In this document: positions 40,478 to 46,135 of the stretch, one piece after another
Layout of the letters: each line of letters opens with the position of its first letter
Position numbering within the stretch: the stretch's first letter is position 1
Assembly (NCBI GenBank): GCA_026396455.1
Contig: JAPLWT010000031.1
Location: 1 to 46,135, forward strand
Source of the DNA: Microcaldota archaeon
GTDB taxonomy: Archaea; Micrarchaeota; Micrarchaeia; Burarchaeales; Fermentimicrarchaeaceae
Reading direction: 5' to 3'
DNA: 46,135 nt
Program-made: the position numbers and the translations under genes
The notes under the pieces: model-generated
Told to the model about the DNA's origin: nothing
Seen by the model: the letters and a program-made list of their open reading frames with translations, nothing else
Database searches by the model: none

Positions 40478-40604
40478 TGGGGCCGCCGAGATTTGAATTC
40501 CCATTCAACCTGATGTTACTCAGGAAGATTCTCGGGTCGCCGGCACCCCATTCCGGCAGAAATATTTCTGAAGCCGGAAGCATGCCAGGCTAGCACACGG
40601 CCCC
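40478..40604 (-). tRNA. tRNA-Pro (anticodon GGG) with two introns
   Basis: Acceptor GGGGCCG/CGGCCCC, discriminator A. Intron 1 (40551-40571, 21 nt) lies between positions 32 and 33: central CCGG/CCGG, bulges CTT and AAT, inner CAGAA/TTCTG; splicing gives CCGGC-TTGGGGT-GCCGG. Intron 2 (40498-40530, 33 nt) lies at the T-stem/T-loop border (53/54): central CCCG/TGGG, bulges AGA and AAT, imperfect inner hairpin; splicing gives CCGAG-TTCAAAT-CTCGG. The remaining 73 nt form a normal tRNA, with one weak D-stem pair. Confidence 0.92.
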
Positions 40605-40611
40605 TGCAAAT

Positions 40612-40806
40612 CTAATGCCTACCGTACTTTATTACCTCATCTATTGAGTTCACATGACTCAAAAACATCCTCCTGCAGCAGTATCTCTTCAAACCAAGCT
40701 TGTCCAGAACCTTGTCGGGGCTCTCCCCTTCCTTCACTCTCTTCACATACTCCTCGTATTGGTGGGCTATAACGGCCCCGCATGTAAAGCACCTTACCGG
40801 AATCAT
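40612..40806 (-). CDS. rpoN: DNA-directed RNA polymerase subunit N
   Basis: The small zinc-binding subunit of archaeal RNA polymerase (Rpb10 homologue). It opens MIPVRCFTCGAVIAH and has the second cysteine pair in YCCRRM, the C-x2-C...C-C pattern of the family. About 64 aa. ATG 40806 gives the family start; an ATG 3 nt upstream is equally supported by the GGTGAT Shine-Dalgarno. The start lies just after the S9 stop. Confidence 0.95.
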   Translation of the reverse strand: MIPVRCFTCGAVIAHQYEEYVKRVKEGESPDKVLDKLGLKRYCCRRMFLSHVNSIDEVIKYGRH

Positions 40807-40813
40807 CATAGTA

Positions 40814-41284
40814 TCACCTATAAGACTTCTGGAACCTTGCCCTCGCCTTAGGTCCTTTATACTTCTTCGGCTCAACCCTTCTTGAATCCTCCCCCAGCAT
40901 GAACTTGTCCCTCTCCTTCATGCTCTTCTTCAGCTCCTCGTCGCCAGTGAATTCAACTATCCCCCTGGCAACTGCCGTCCTTATTGCCTCTGCTTGGCCC
41001 ATAACGCCCCCGCCCTTTGCGATTACCTTCATGTCAAGGTTTTTCGCCTTGTCTCCGGCCATTATGAGAGGTTCCATGATTATATCCTTGATATAACTGG
41101 ACGGAATTCCATCAAGCGACATCCCGTTTATCCTCACAATTCCCTTTCCCTCGTTCACATAAGCCCTCGCCACGCTCTCCTTCCTCTTTCCTCTCGTAAC
41201 TATAATCTTCGGCTTTTTCTCAGCCGTCTTTTTCGGCTTTACCTTCGCCACAATCTTCTTCTTAACGCTCTTAGCTTTCACCAT
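40814..41284 (-). CDS. rps9: 30S ribosomal protein S9
   Basis: Small-subunit protein near the P site. RGKRKESVARAYV, the GGGVMGQAEAIRTAVAR helix and the basic C-terminus ARARFQKSYR are family hallmarks. 156 aa, including a Lys/Ala-rich N-terminal extension of about 28 residues not found in all archaea. It starts directly after the L13 stop. Confidence 0.96.
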   Translation of the reverse strand: MVKAKSVKKKIVAKVKPKKTAEKKPKIIVTRGKRKESVARAYVNEGKGIVRINGMSLDGIPSSYIKDIIMEPLIMAGDKAKNLDMKVIAKGGGVMGQAEAIRTAVARGIVEFTGDEELKKSMKERDKFMLGEDSRRVEPKKYKGPKARARFQKSYR

Positions 41285-41716
41285 CTAAACACCTTTGTTA
41301 TAACCCAACCTCTCGCAAACCTTTCCTATGTAAACATACCTACTTTTCACATTTGTGCAGCTGATATCCAACATGTCCTCCTTCACAGCATTCTTGAACT
41401 GCGCAGGCTCGCCCATATACGCCTTCAGCAGCTTGTAGGCCTTCCTTCCCGTTGCCCTCTTGTAGGGCAGCATTCCCCTTATGCATCTCTTCACAAAAAG
41501 ATCAGGCCTTCTGGACCAGTGCATGGAGTGCTCCGGGTTTGCCTTGTCCTTCCTCTGCCTCCTGTTCCAGTACCTCTTCACAATCATATCAGTGCTTCCA
41601 ACTATCACTATATTCTCAGAGTTAATCACCACGACCTGTTCTCCGTTCAGCAGATACTTGGAGATCCTTGTTCCAAGCCTTCCAAGCACGAGGTTAGTTC
41701 CATCTATGATCTTCAT
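41285..41716 (-). CDS. rpl13: 50S ribosomal protein L13
   Basis: Large-subunit assembly protein. It begins MKIIDGTNLVLGRL, with the conserved HWSRRPDLF and RGMLPYK segments. ATG 41716 is preferred over GTG 41725 because GGAGTGAG precedes it and it gives the family start. Translation is probably coupled to L18e, whose stop (41722) lies in the Shine-Dalgarno region. Confidence 0.95.
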   Translation of the reverse strand: MKIIDGTNLVLGRLGTRISKYLLNGEQVVVINSENIVIVGSTDMIVKRYWNRRQRKDKANPEHSMHWSRRPDLFVKRCIRGMLPYKRATGRKAYKLLKAYMGEPAQFKNAVKEDMLDISCTNVKSRYVYIGKVCERLGYNKGV

Positions 41717-41721
41717 TTTGC

Positions 41722-42081
41722 TCACTCCATCAAAATAATTCCCTTTCCTGCAGGGTTTTTCTCAACAATCCTCTCAAGTGGCAGGCAGTTGCCGCCAGCC
41801 TTTCTTATCTTCTCTGCCGCGCTTGCTGAAAAACTGAATGCGGCTATAGTGACCTTGTGCCCAAGCGAGCCATTTGCAAGAACCTTGCCCGGTACCACTA
41901 CAGTGCTGCCCTCCTTGCTGTGCTTGTCTACCGTATAAAGGTTCACCTCAGTTTTTCCTCTAGCAGGCGCCGAGAGCCTCTCAGCAACCTTTTTCCATAT
42001 GCTGGACTTGTTCTCCACCGCTTTCTTCCTCAGCAGATTCACAAGTTCAAGCGTCCTTTTGCTTTCCGGGCCTCTTTTCAT
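41722..42081 (-). CDS. rpl18e: 50S ribosomal protein L18e
   Basis: An archaeal/eukaryotic L18e of about 119 aa. PESKRTLELVNLLRKKA, LSAPARGKTEVNLY and VVPGKVLANGSLGHKVT are family segments. ATG 42081 follows GGTGAT; the TTG three bases upstream is less likely. It starts 15 nt after tRNA-Leu, which lies in the same transcript. Confidence 0.96.
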   Translation of the reverse strand: MKRGPESKRTLELVNLLRKKAVENKSSIWKKVAERLSAPARGKTEVNLYTVDKHSKEGSTVVVPGKVLANGSLGHKVTIAAFSFSASAAEKIRKAGGNCLPLERIVEKNPAGKGIILME

Positions 42082-42096
42082 CAAATCACCAAAAAA

Positions 42097-42219
42097 TGCG
42101 GGGGATGGGATTTTTGGGCAACCTTTCGGTTTGAACCCACGCAGCCACTAAAGGCACAGGAGTTCTGAAGTTTTTTCTTCCTCAGTCCTGCGCATTTGAC
42201 CTGGCTCTGCCACCCCCGC
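42097..42219 (-). tRNA. tRNA-Leu (anticodon GAG) with two introns
   Basis: Class II tRNA with acceptor GCGGGGG/CCCCCGC, discriminator A and a long variable arm. Intron 1 (42163-42179, 17 nt) is at the canonical 37/38: outer CAGGA/TCCTG, central CTGA/TCAG, bulges GGA and AAC, tiny inner helix AG/CT with six A in the loop. Intron 2 (42114-42132, 19 nt) is in the T-loop between 56 and 57: central GGGT/GCCC, bulges TCA and AAA, inner AACC/GGTT closed by a GAAA loop. Splicing restores GTGGG-TTCAAAT-CCCAT. 87 nt remain. Confidence 0.92.
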
Positions 42220-42220
42220 A

Positions 42221-42799
42221 TTACACCTCTTTCAGCTGGGAGTTCAACTCCCCGCATTTTCCCTCCAGTATTTCAACTGCTTTCAGCAGCATTGTTTTTG
42301 GGCTCACCTGCCCAAATGATTCAACCTTGAACCTGAAATCCTTCTTGTCATTCGTGTCATAACCGTAGGATATCACGCCTGCCTGGAATTTCGCGTGCTC
42401 CCTCCCATCCCCTATTCTTGCCTTTGCCTCCAGCCTTATCCTCCTGTCCTCTCCAAGCTTTATTATCGGTATGTCATCGTGCACGCACTTCACTTTTGCG
42501 CTTGAGCTCTTCAGCTCTTTCGAATACACAGTGCGCGGTCCCTCTGCCTCAAGGGAGAACAGCACCTCCTCTCCCTCCCTGTGGGAGCCCTCGCTGGTGA
42601 GGGGAATCAGCCCAAGCCTGTTTGCTATATACTCATCAAAAATTGATGAGCTATTCTCGTAGAATGTCACAGAGTCTATTGCGAATACAGGCACCTGCGA
42701 CATGCCAATCCTTCTTATAGCATTTGCGAATGCTACCGTAGCATCCTTGAGCACGAATTCCATCTCCTTCCCCTTCGAGTGCAAAACTTCAATTTTCAA
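42221..42799 (-). CDS. rpoD: DNA-directed RNA polymerase subunit D
   Basis: Archaeal alpha-like subunit (Rpb3 homologue) that nucleates polymerase assembly with RpoL and RpoN. FANAIRRIGMSQVPVFAIDSV is the dimerisation signature, and LTSEGSH and the closing LLKAVEILEG are conserved. At about 192 aa it lacks the cysteine-rich ferredoxin-like insert that some archaeal RpoD carry. The start is uncertain: TTG 42799 follows GAGGGTGGT, while GTG 42808 overlaps it. It ends 1 nt before tRNA-Leu. Confidence 0.94.
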   Translation of the reverse strand: MKIEVLHSKGKEMEFVLKDATVAFANAIRRIGMSQVPVFAIDSVTFYENSSSIFDEYIANRLGLIPLTSEGSHREGEEVLFSLEAEGPRTVYSKELKSSSAKVKCVHDDIPIIKLGEDRRIRLEAKARIGDGREHAKFQAGVISYGYDTNDKKDFRFKVESFGQVSPKTMLLKAVEILEGKCGELNSQLKEV

Positions 42800-42816
42800 G
42801 ACAACCACCCTCAGGT

Positions 42817-43263
42817 TTATACTCTCCTTCCCCTCCTGCCTCCAGGCCTCTTCGTGGTGTCTGTAGGTGTCGGGGTGACATCCTCTATCTTTCCTATCCT
42901 CAATCCTGACCTTGCAAGCGCCCTCACAACTGCCTGTGCGCCTGGACCGGGAGTCTTGCTTCCATGCCCGCCAGGAGCCCTTATCTTTATATGAACTGCC
43001 GTTACGCCCCTCTCTTTTGCCTTGCTAGCAGCCTTGAAAGCCGCCTGCATTGCCGCATAGGGGGAGCCCTCCTCTCGGTCTGCTTTCACTATCATTCCTC
43101 CGCTTCCAACTGCTATGGTTTCTGCACCGCTTATATCGGTTATCGTTATTATCGTGTCATTCTTGGATGAGTATATGTTCGCCACTCCCCATCTCTCCTC
43201 TCTCTTCCTTCTCGCTATCCTCTCGGTCTCTTCGGTTGCAACTTCTTCACTCTTCTTTTCCAC
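42817..43263 (-). CDS. rps11: 30S ribosomal protein S11
   Basis: A platform protein of the small subunit. WGVANIYSSKNDTIITITD, GGMIVKADREE and the basic C-terminus TPTDTTKRPGGRRGRRV are hallmarks. The frame runs back to 43323 inside the S4 gene. GTG 43263, preceded by GGTGGAGAAGGAG, is the likely start and gives about 148 aa with a Glu/Lys-rich N-terminal extension. It overlaps the S4 3' end by about 17 nt. Confidence 0.93.
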   Translation of the reverse strand: MEKKSEEVATEETERIARRKREERWGVANIYSSKNDTIITITDISGAETIAVGSGGMIVKADREEGSPYAAMQAAFKAASKAKERGVTAVHIKIRAPGGHGSKTPGPGAQAVVRALARSGLRIGKIEDVTPTPTDTTKRPGGRRGRRV

Positions 43264-43807
43264 TTGCTCCTTCTCCACCAACTTTCTCACCCTCCGTGCT
43301 TTCCTTTGTCCTGCTACTAGCAATCATGATGAACTCAGTACTTTTGTAATAGCTTACCTTGTCCTCCTCATCAATGGGCACAAGATAGCTCGGCGAGGAA
43401 ACCCTTCTGCCGTCTATTGCGATGTATCCATGCGCTATGAGTTGCCTGCTCTGCTTCATAGATTTGGCAAGCCCTTTTTTCACAACCCTTGTCTCAAGCC
43501 TCCTCTCAAGCACGTCGTTTATTGTGAGGGACAGAAGGTCCTCCAAAGATGTGTCGGGCTTTGCTATCCCAAGCCTTACCACTTTTGCAAGCAGGGGCTT
43601 TCCCAGCTCCTTTCCTCTTTCTCCAAGTGACAGGAGCCTCCTTGCCTCCCTTCTTATCATCTTAAGTTCCATCTGCATGACTCTGAGCTCCCTCATGCTT
43701 TTCAAGCCGAATTCCTTCACGAGCTTCTGCTCCTCCTCTATCCTAGCGCTACTCCAAATCTTCCTTGGTGACTCGTACTTCCTCTTAAGCTTTTTAGGAT
43801 CTCCCAT
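43247..43807 (-). CDS. rps4: 30S ribosomal protein S4
   Basis: A primary 16S-binding protein. DPKKLKRKYESPRKIW, the S4 RNA-binding domain RQLIAHGYIAIDGRRV and the YLVPIDEED segment are clear. 186 aa with a flexible Glu/Gly/Lys-rich tail. The ATG lies 6 nt after the S13 stop. Confidence 0.96.
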   Translation of the reverse strand: MGDPKKLKRKYESPRKIWSSARIEEEQKLVKEFGLKSMRELRVMQMELKMIRREARRLLSLGERGKELGKPLLAKVVRLGIAKPDTSLEDLLSLTINDVLERRLETRVVKKGLAKSMKQSRQLIAHGYIAIDGRRVSSPSYLVPIDEEDKVSYYKSTEFIMIASSRTKESTEGEKVGGEGASGKEE

Positions 43808-43813
43808 AACTCA

Positions 43814-44434
43814 TCACTCCTTCTTCTCAACCTTCTCCTCAACCTTCGCAGCAGGCTTCTCCGCTGCCTTCTCAGCAGTAGCTGTTCCTGCCTCTGCAGC
43901 TTTTGCCGCTGCTACCTTCGCAAGCATGGTCTTTCTAAGCACTCCTACAGTCATGCCCGTTCTCCCAGTTGTCCTTGTTCTTTGCCCCCTAACTTTCTGC
44001 CCATAGGCATGCCTGTACCCCTTCCAGGTGTTCAAATCCTTTATGTTTGTTATATCCTGCTTCGTCCTGAACGTCAGGTCAGTCCCTATAATATGAGAGC
44101 TCTGGTTTGTCTCAGGATCCTTCTGCCTGTTCAGCATCCTCTCAGGAATCCCATACTTGTTGGGGTTGCTTATTACCTCCATAAGCATGTCAACCTGCTC
44201 ATCGCTCAGCTCTCCAATCATCGTGTTCTTTGAGATGTTGAACTTATTGGATATTATTTTTGTCAAAGCGCTGCTGAGGGTAACCCCTATTCCCTTGACT
44301 CTTATGAGCGCCATGCGCAGCTTGGTCTCTCCTTTTATATCCCTCCCAGCAATTCTGACGATTCCCTTTATCTCCTTCTTTGTGCTAGGAGCTTCCGATT
44401 TACTCTCGACTACTTTTTCCGTTTTCTTTGCCAT
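43814..44434 (-). CDS. rps13: 30S ribosomal protein S13 with long Ala/Lys/Glu tail
   Basis: A head protein of the small subunit. IVRIAGRDIKGETKLRMAL, a helix-two-turn-helix segment and RGQRTRTTGRTG are diagnostic. ATG 44434 (GAGTGATG upstream) is chosen because the longer frame runs through tRNA-Ser. Of 206 aa, about 40 C-terminal residues are a low-complexity Ala/Lys/Glu tail beyond the usual length of about 150-165; a short basic N-terminal extension is also present. Confidence 0.95.
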   Translation of the reverse strand: MAKKTEKVVESKSEAPSTKKEIKGIVRIAGRDIKGETKLRMALIRVKGIGVTLSSALTKIISNKFNISKNTMIGELSDEQVDMLMEVISNPNKYGIPERMLNRQKDPETNQSSHIIGTDLTFRTKQDITNIKDLNTWKGYRHAYGQKVRGQRTRTTGRTGMTVGVLRKTMLAKVAAAKAAEAGTATAEKAAEKPAAKVEEKVEKKE

Positions 44435-44453
44435 ACCATCACTCTTTGATAAA

Positions 44454-44553
44454 CGCCGGGGATGGGATTTGAACCCATAAGGCCCGTGAAGGCCATACGC
44501 TTCCGGGATACTATTTCCAGGCGTACACGTTGACCGGATTCCGTCACCCCGGC
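44454..44553 (-). tRNA. tRNA-Ser (anticodon GGA) with 13-nt minimal intron
   Basis: Class II tRNA: acceptor GCCGGGG/CCCCGGC, discriminator G, variable stem GGCC/GGCC, T-arm ATGGG-TTCAAAT-CCCAT. The anticodon stem TACGC/GCGTA encloses 20 bases instead of 7. With exon CTGGAA...A (anticodon GGA) the intron is 44502-44514, 13 nt. A central helix CTGG/CCGG (one G-U) and a 5' bulge AAA are visible, but the 3' bulge has only two bases and there is no inner helix, so this is a highly reduced splice motif. Exact boundaries are less certain. Confidence 0.85.
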
Positions 44554-44559
44554 ATCCCA

Positions 44560-45513
44560 TCACCAGCATTTTGGATATGTACCTTTTCTCATCATTACCC
44601 TTATCGTTCTTGCAACAACACCTTTTTCCATGTTAATGATCTCACGGGAGTTCGCGTCGGCAACTGATATTGCCACGACTTCATCCTTGAGACTCATGAG
44701 CGCAATGTTATCCCTTGCAGCTATCCCCTCCTCAACCTTTGCAATTCCGGGAGCTGCCAGGGCTGCACCTGAACATATCGATTCAACAGTAGAATCGCGC
44801 AGCCAAATCCTGTGCATACCAAGCGCATTCTCGATGGGGAGTATGACCCTCCTCATCTCCTTCTCCTCGCCTTTCTCAGTCCACAGCCAGTACGCATCCT
44901 TTATGTCCTGAAGCTTCGATGCGTGGTTTTCATCAAGGTTCCCTACCCTAGTCCTCCTCAGTTCGAGCATATTAGCTCCGCATTTTAGTTCCTCTCCCAT
45001 ATCAAAGCAGAGCTTCCTTATATAGGTTCCCGCTTCGCATCCGACCCTAAAGAGGACTTCTCTTCCATTAAATTCTAGCGGTTCAAGGTAATAAACCTTT
45101 CTCTTCCTGAGCACCCTTCTCACGGCGGATTTCACCGGAGGCATCTGCTCAATCTCCCCGCTGAATTTATGGAATACCTTCTCAACCTCATCTTTTCCAA
45201 CATTACGGTGGAACTTTATTATCCCCACATACTCCTTTGAGCTCTTGAGCATGAAGCCCATAGCCTTGGTCGCCCCATTCAGACCAACTGGGAGCAATCC
45301 GCTCACATTCGGGTCCAGTGTTCCCGAGTGTCCCGCCTTCCTTGTCACGAGCATCTTCTTCACCCACGAGGTAACCTCATGGCTCGAAGGGCCCTGCGGC
45401 TTGTCAACAAGCGCAAATCCGGACTCCAAGAGCTCCTCTATGCTACGCTGCTCGGGGCGTTTTCCATACTGCCCATCAGTCTCGCACTCATATTTCGTCA
45501 GTATCTCGGACAC
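44560..45513 (-). CDS. tRNA/rRNA pseudouridine synthase Cbf5
   Basis: The TruB/dyskerin-family catalytic subunit of archaeal H/ACA ribonucleoproteins, also able to make Psi55 in tRNA. KPQGPSSHEVTSWV and the catalytic GHSGTLDPNVSGLLPVGL are present, with a C-terminal PUA domain (about 235-310). 317 aa. It ends 6 nt before tRNA-Ser, within the r-protein operon, as in many archaea. Confidence 0.94.
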   Translation of the reverse strand: MSEILTKYECETDGQYGKRPEQRSIEELLESGFALVDKPQGPSSHEVTSWVKKMLVTRKAGHSGTLDPNVSGLLPVGLNGATKAMGFMLKSSKEYVGIIKFHRNVGKDEVEKVFHKFSGEIEQMPPVKSAVRRVLRKRKVYYLEPLEFNGREVLFRVGCEAGTYIRKLCFDMGEELKCGANMLELRRTRVGNLDENHASKLQDIKDAYWLWTEKGEEKEMRRVILPIENALGMHRIWLRDSTVESICSGAALAAPGIAKVEEGIAARDNIALMSLKDEVVAISVADANSREIINMEKGVVARTIRVMMRKGTYPKCW

Positions 45514-45517
45514 AACA

Positions 45518-45739
45518 TCAGGCTCCTAGGAGTTTTCTAATCTCCTCATCGCTTCCCTTCAGCTCTATGTTCTCTCCGATGGGTTCAAGATGGTGCATGT
45601 TGCATCTCCTTCTCTTCTTCCTGGAGGTGCATAGAATCTCAACGTAGTTGGCATCAACAAGGCCCATCACAACACATTTCTTGCCCCCATCCCTGCCTCT
45701 ATTCTTAATGCAAATACTGCCAACAGTAATCATCGCCAT
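45518..45739 (-). CDS. rpl14e: 50S ribosomal protein L14e
   Basis: A 73-aa KOW-type protein: VGSICIKNRGRDGGKKCVV at the N-terminus and NMHHLEPIGENIEL near the C-terminus match archaeal L14e. It lies 4 nt before cbf5 and 4 nt after cmk. Confidence 0.93.
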   Translation of the reverse strand: MAMITVGSICIKNRGRDGGKKCVVMGLVDANYVEILCTSRKKRRRCNMHHLEPIGENIELKGSDEEIRKLLGA

Positions 45740-45743
45740 AAGC

Positions 45744-46133
45744 TCACCTCTTCCCCGCCGCCCTCTCAGCTTCGGCAGCCTTTATTATTATCCCAGCTAT
45801 CTGCTGGGGATTGAAAACATCAGAGTTTATCTCCAAATCAAATATGCCGTGGTCCATGATGTCAATCCCATAGTATCTCTTATACCTCCTCCTGTTGTTC
45901 TCATCCCTCTTCCTTATGTGCCCGAGAGCCTTTCTGAATGTCATCTTATCCCTCTTGGCAACTCTCTTCGCCCTCTCCTTCTCGCTTACATTGAGCCACA
46001 CGCGGAGGTTCGCATTCTTCACTACCCAGGGGCCCAGCCAGGTCATGACCACGCAGTTCCCCTTCTTCGCCCTCCTCACTATCTCCTTATCCAGCTCCCT
46101 ATCGTAGCTCTCATCCTTCGTAGCCTCCCTCTG
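45744..46133 (-). CDS. cmk: cytidylate kinase, archaeal type (N-terminus beyond window)
   Basis: Phosphorylates CMP/dCMP with ATP. The visible C-terminal about 130 residues include SYDRELDKEIV, TWLGPWVVKNANLRVWL, the lid-like basic stretch RAKRVAKRDKM and RRYKRYYGIDI, as in archaeal Cmk. The frame remains open to the window end, and the GTG at 46079 is internal, so the P-loop start lies outside. First gene visible of the leftward operon. Confidence 0.9.
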   Translation of the reverse strand, partial: QREATKDESYDRELDKEIVRRAKKGNCVVMTWLGPWVVKNANLRVWLNVSEKERAKRVAKRDKMTFRKALGHIRKRDENNRRRYKRYYGIDIMDHGIFDLEINSDVFNPQQIAGIIIKAAEAERAAGKR

Positions 46134-46135
46134 CA

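Noticed and set aside
40535..40604. tRNA with TCA anticodon (selenocysteine or suppressor type) at the tRNA-Pro locus
   Set aside because: The apparent CTTCAGA loop belongs to the pre-intron fold (TCCGG/CCGGA). Removing the 21-nt BHB intron gives a normal tRNA-Pro loop and variable region.
44435..44569. N-terminal extension of S13 reaching 44569
   Set aside because: This frame runs through tRNA-Ser; the family start with its own Shine-Dalgarno is at 44434.

Overview
The window comes from an archaeon. The evidence is an archaeal-type information set: GatD/GatE, Pth2, archaeal EF-1B, RNA polymerase subunits RpoD and RpoN, L18e, L14e, Cbf5 and a HerA/NurA/Rad50 repair set. TATA boxes sit about 25-30 nt before start codons, so many mRNAs look leaderless or nearly so. 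RNA introns are bounded by bulge-helix-bulge (BHB) motifs. Compact spacing, 1-4 nt stop/start overlaps and a very high load of odd tRNA introns suggest a small-genome (DPANN-type) archaeon, perhaps near Micrarchaeota or Diapherotrites. That lineage call is inference only.

Layout. 1-10.9 kb: a beta-carbonic-anhydrase-like gene cut by the window edge, an HD hydrolase, pth2, then nurA - Yip1-like membrane protein - herA - galT. Opposite these run rad50, a small unknown and a MinD-like ATPase, followed by a Mut7-C protein, EF-1B and a zinc ribbon. 10.9-21.1 kb: tRNA-Arg, a leftward series (secreted protein, Elp3, GatD, GatE, unknown), a P-loop kinase, ThpR, a TrmI-like methylase, PurA, tRNA-Thr, and ACT and DUF4870 proteins. 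21.1-26.8 kb: the rRNA operon 16S - tRNA-Ala - 23S. The 16S carries a 529-nt intron with a LAGLIDADG gene, and tRNA-Ala carries an intron in its T-loop. No 5S is seen. 26.9-39.8 kb: accessory and surface genes. These include two paralogous cysteine-rich repeat proteins, a RecJ-like protein, tRNA-Trp whose intron holds a methylation guide, a possible small insertion behind that tRNA, a DUF2178/HTH operon, a clostripain-like protease and a ferredoxin-thioredoxin fusion. proS, tRNA-Gln, a phosphoribosyltransferase and a free box C/D guide RNA also lie here. 39.8-46.1 kb: the classical archaeal operon (leftward) cmk - L14e - cbf5 - tRNA-Ser - S13 - S4 - S11 - rpoD - tRNA-Leu - L18e - L13 - S9 - rpoN - tRNA-Pro - S2.

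The most striking theme is RNA processing. Six of the eight tRNA genes have introns, eight introns in all, and five of these sit outside the canonical 37/38 site (T-loop/T-arm, D-loop, 32/33). tRNA-Pro and tRNA-Leu each carry two. The same BHB logic removes the 16S intron and releases pre-23S. A free box C/D RNA has two ideal 12-nt guides matching 23S sites 20 nt apart in this same window, and the tRNA-Trp intron guide points by the N+5 rule to C34. A second theme is the pair of secreted, sequon-rich proteins built from about 10 and 15 tandem two-cysteine units.
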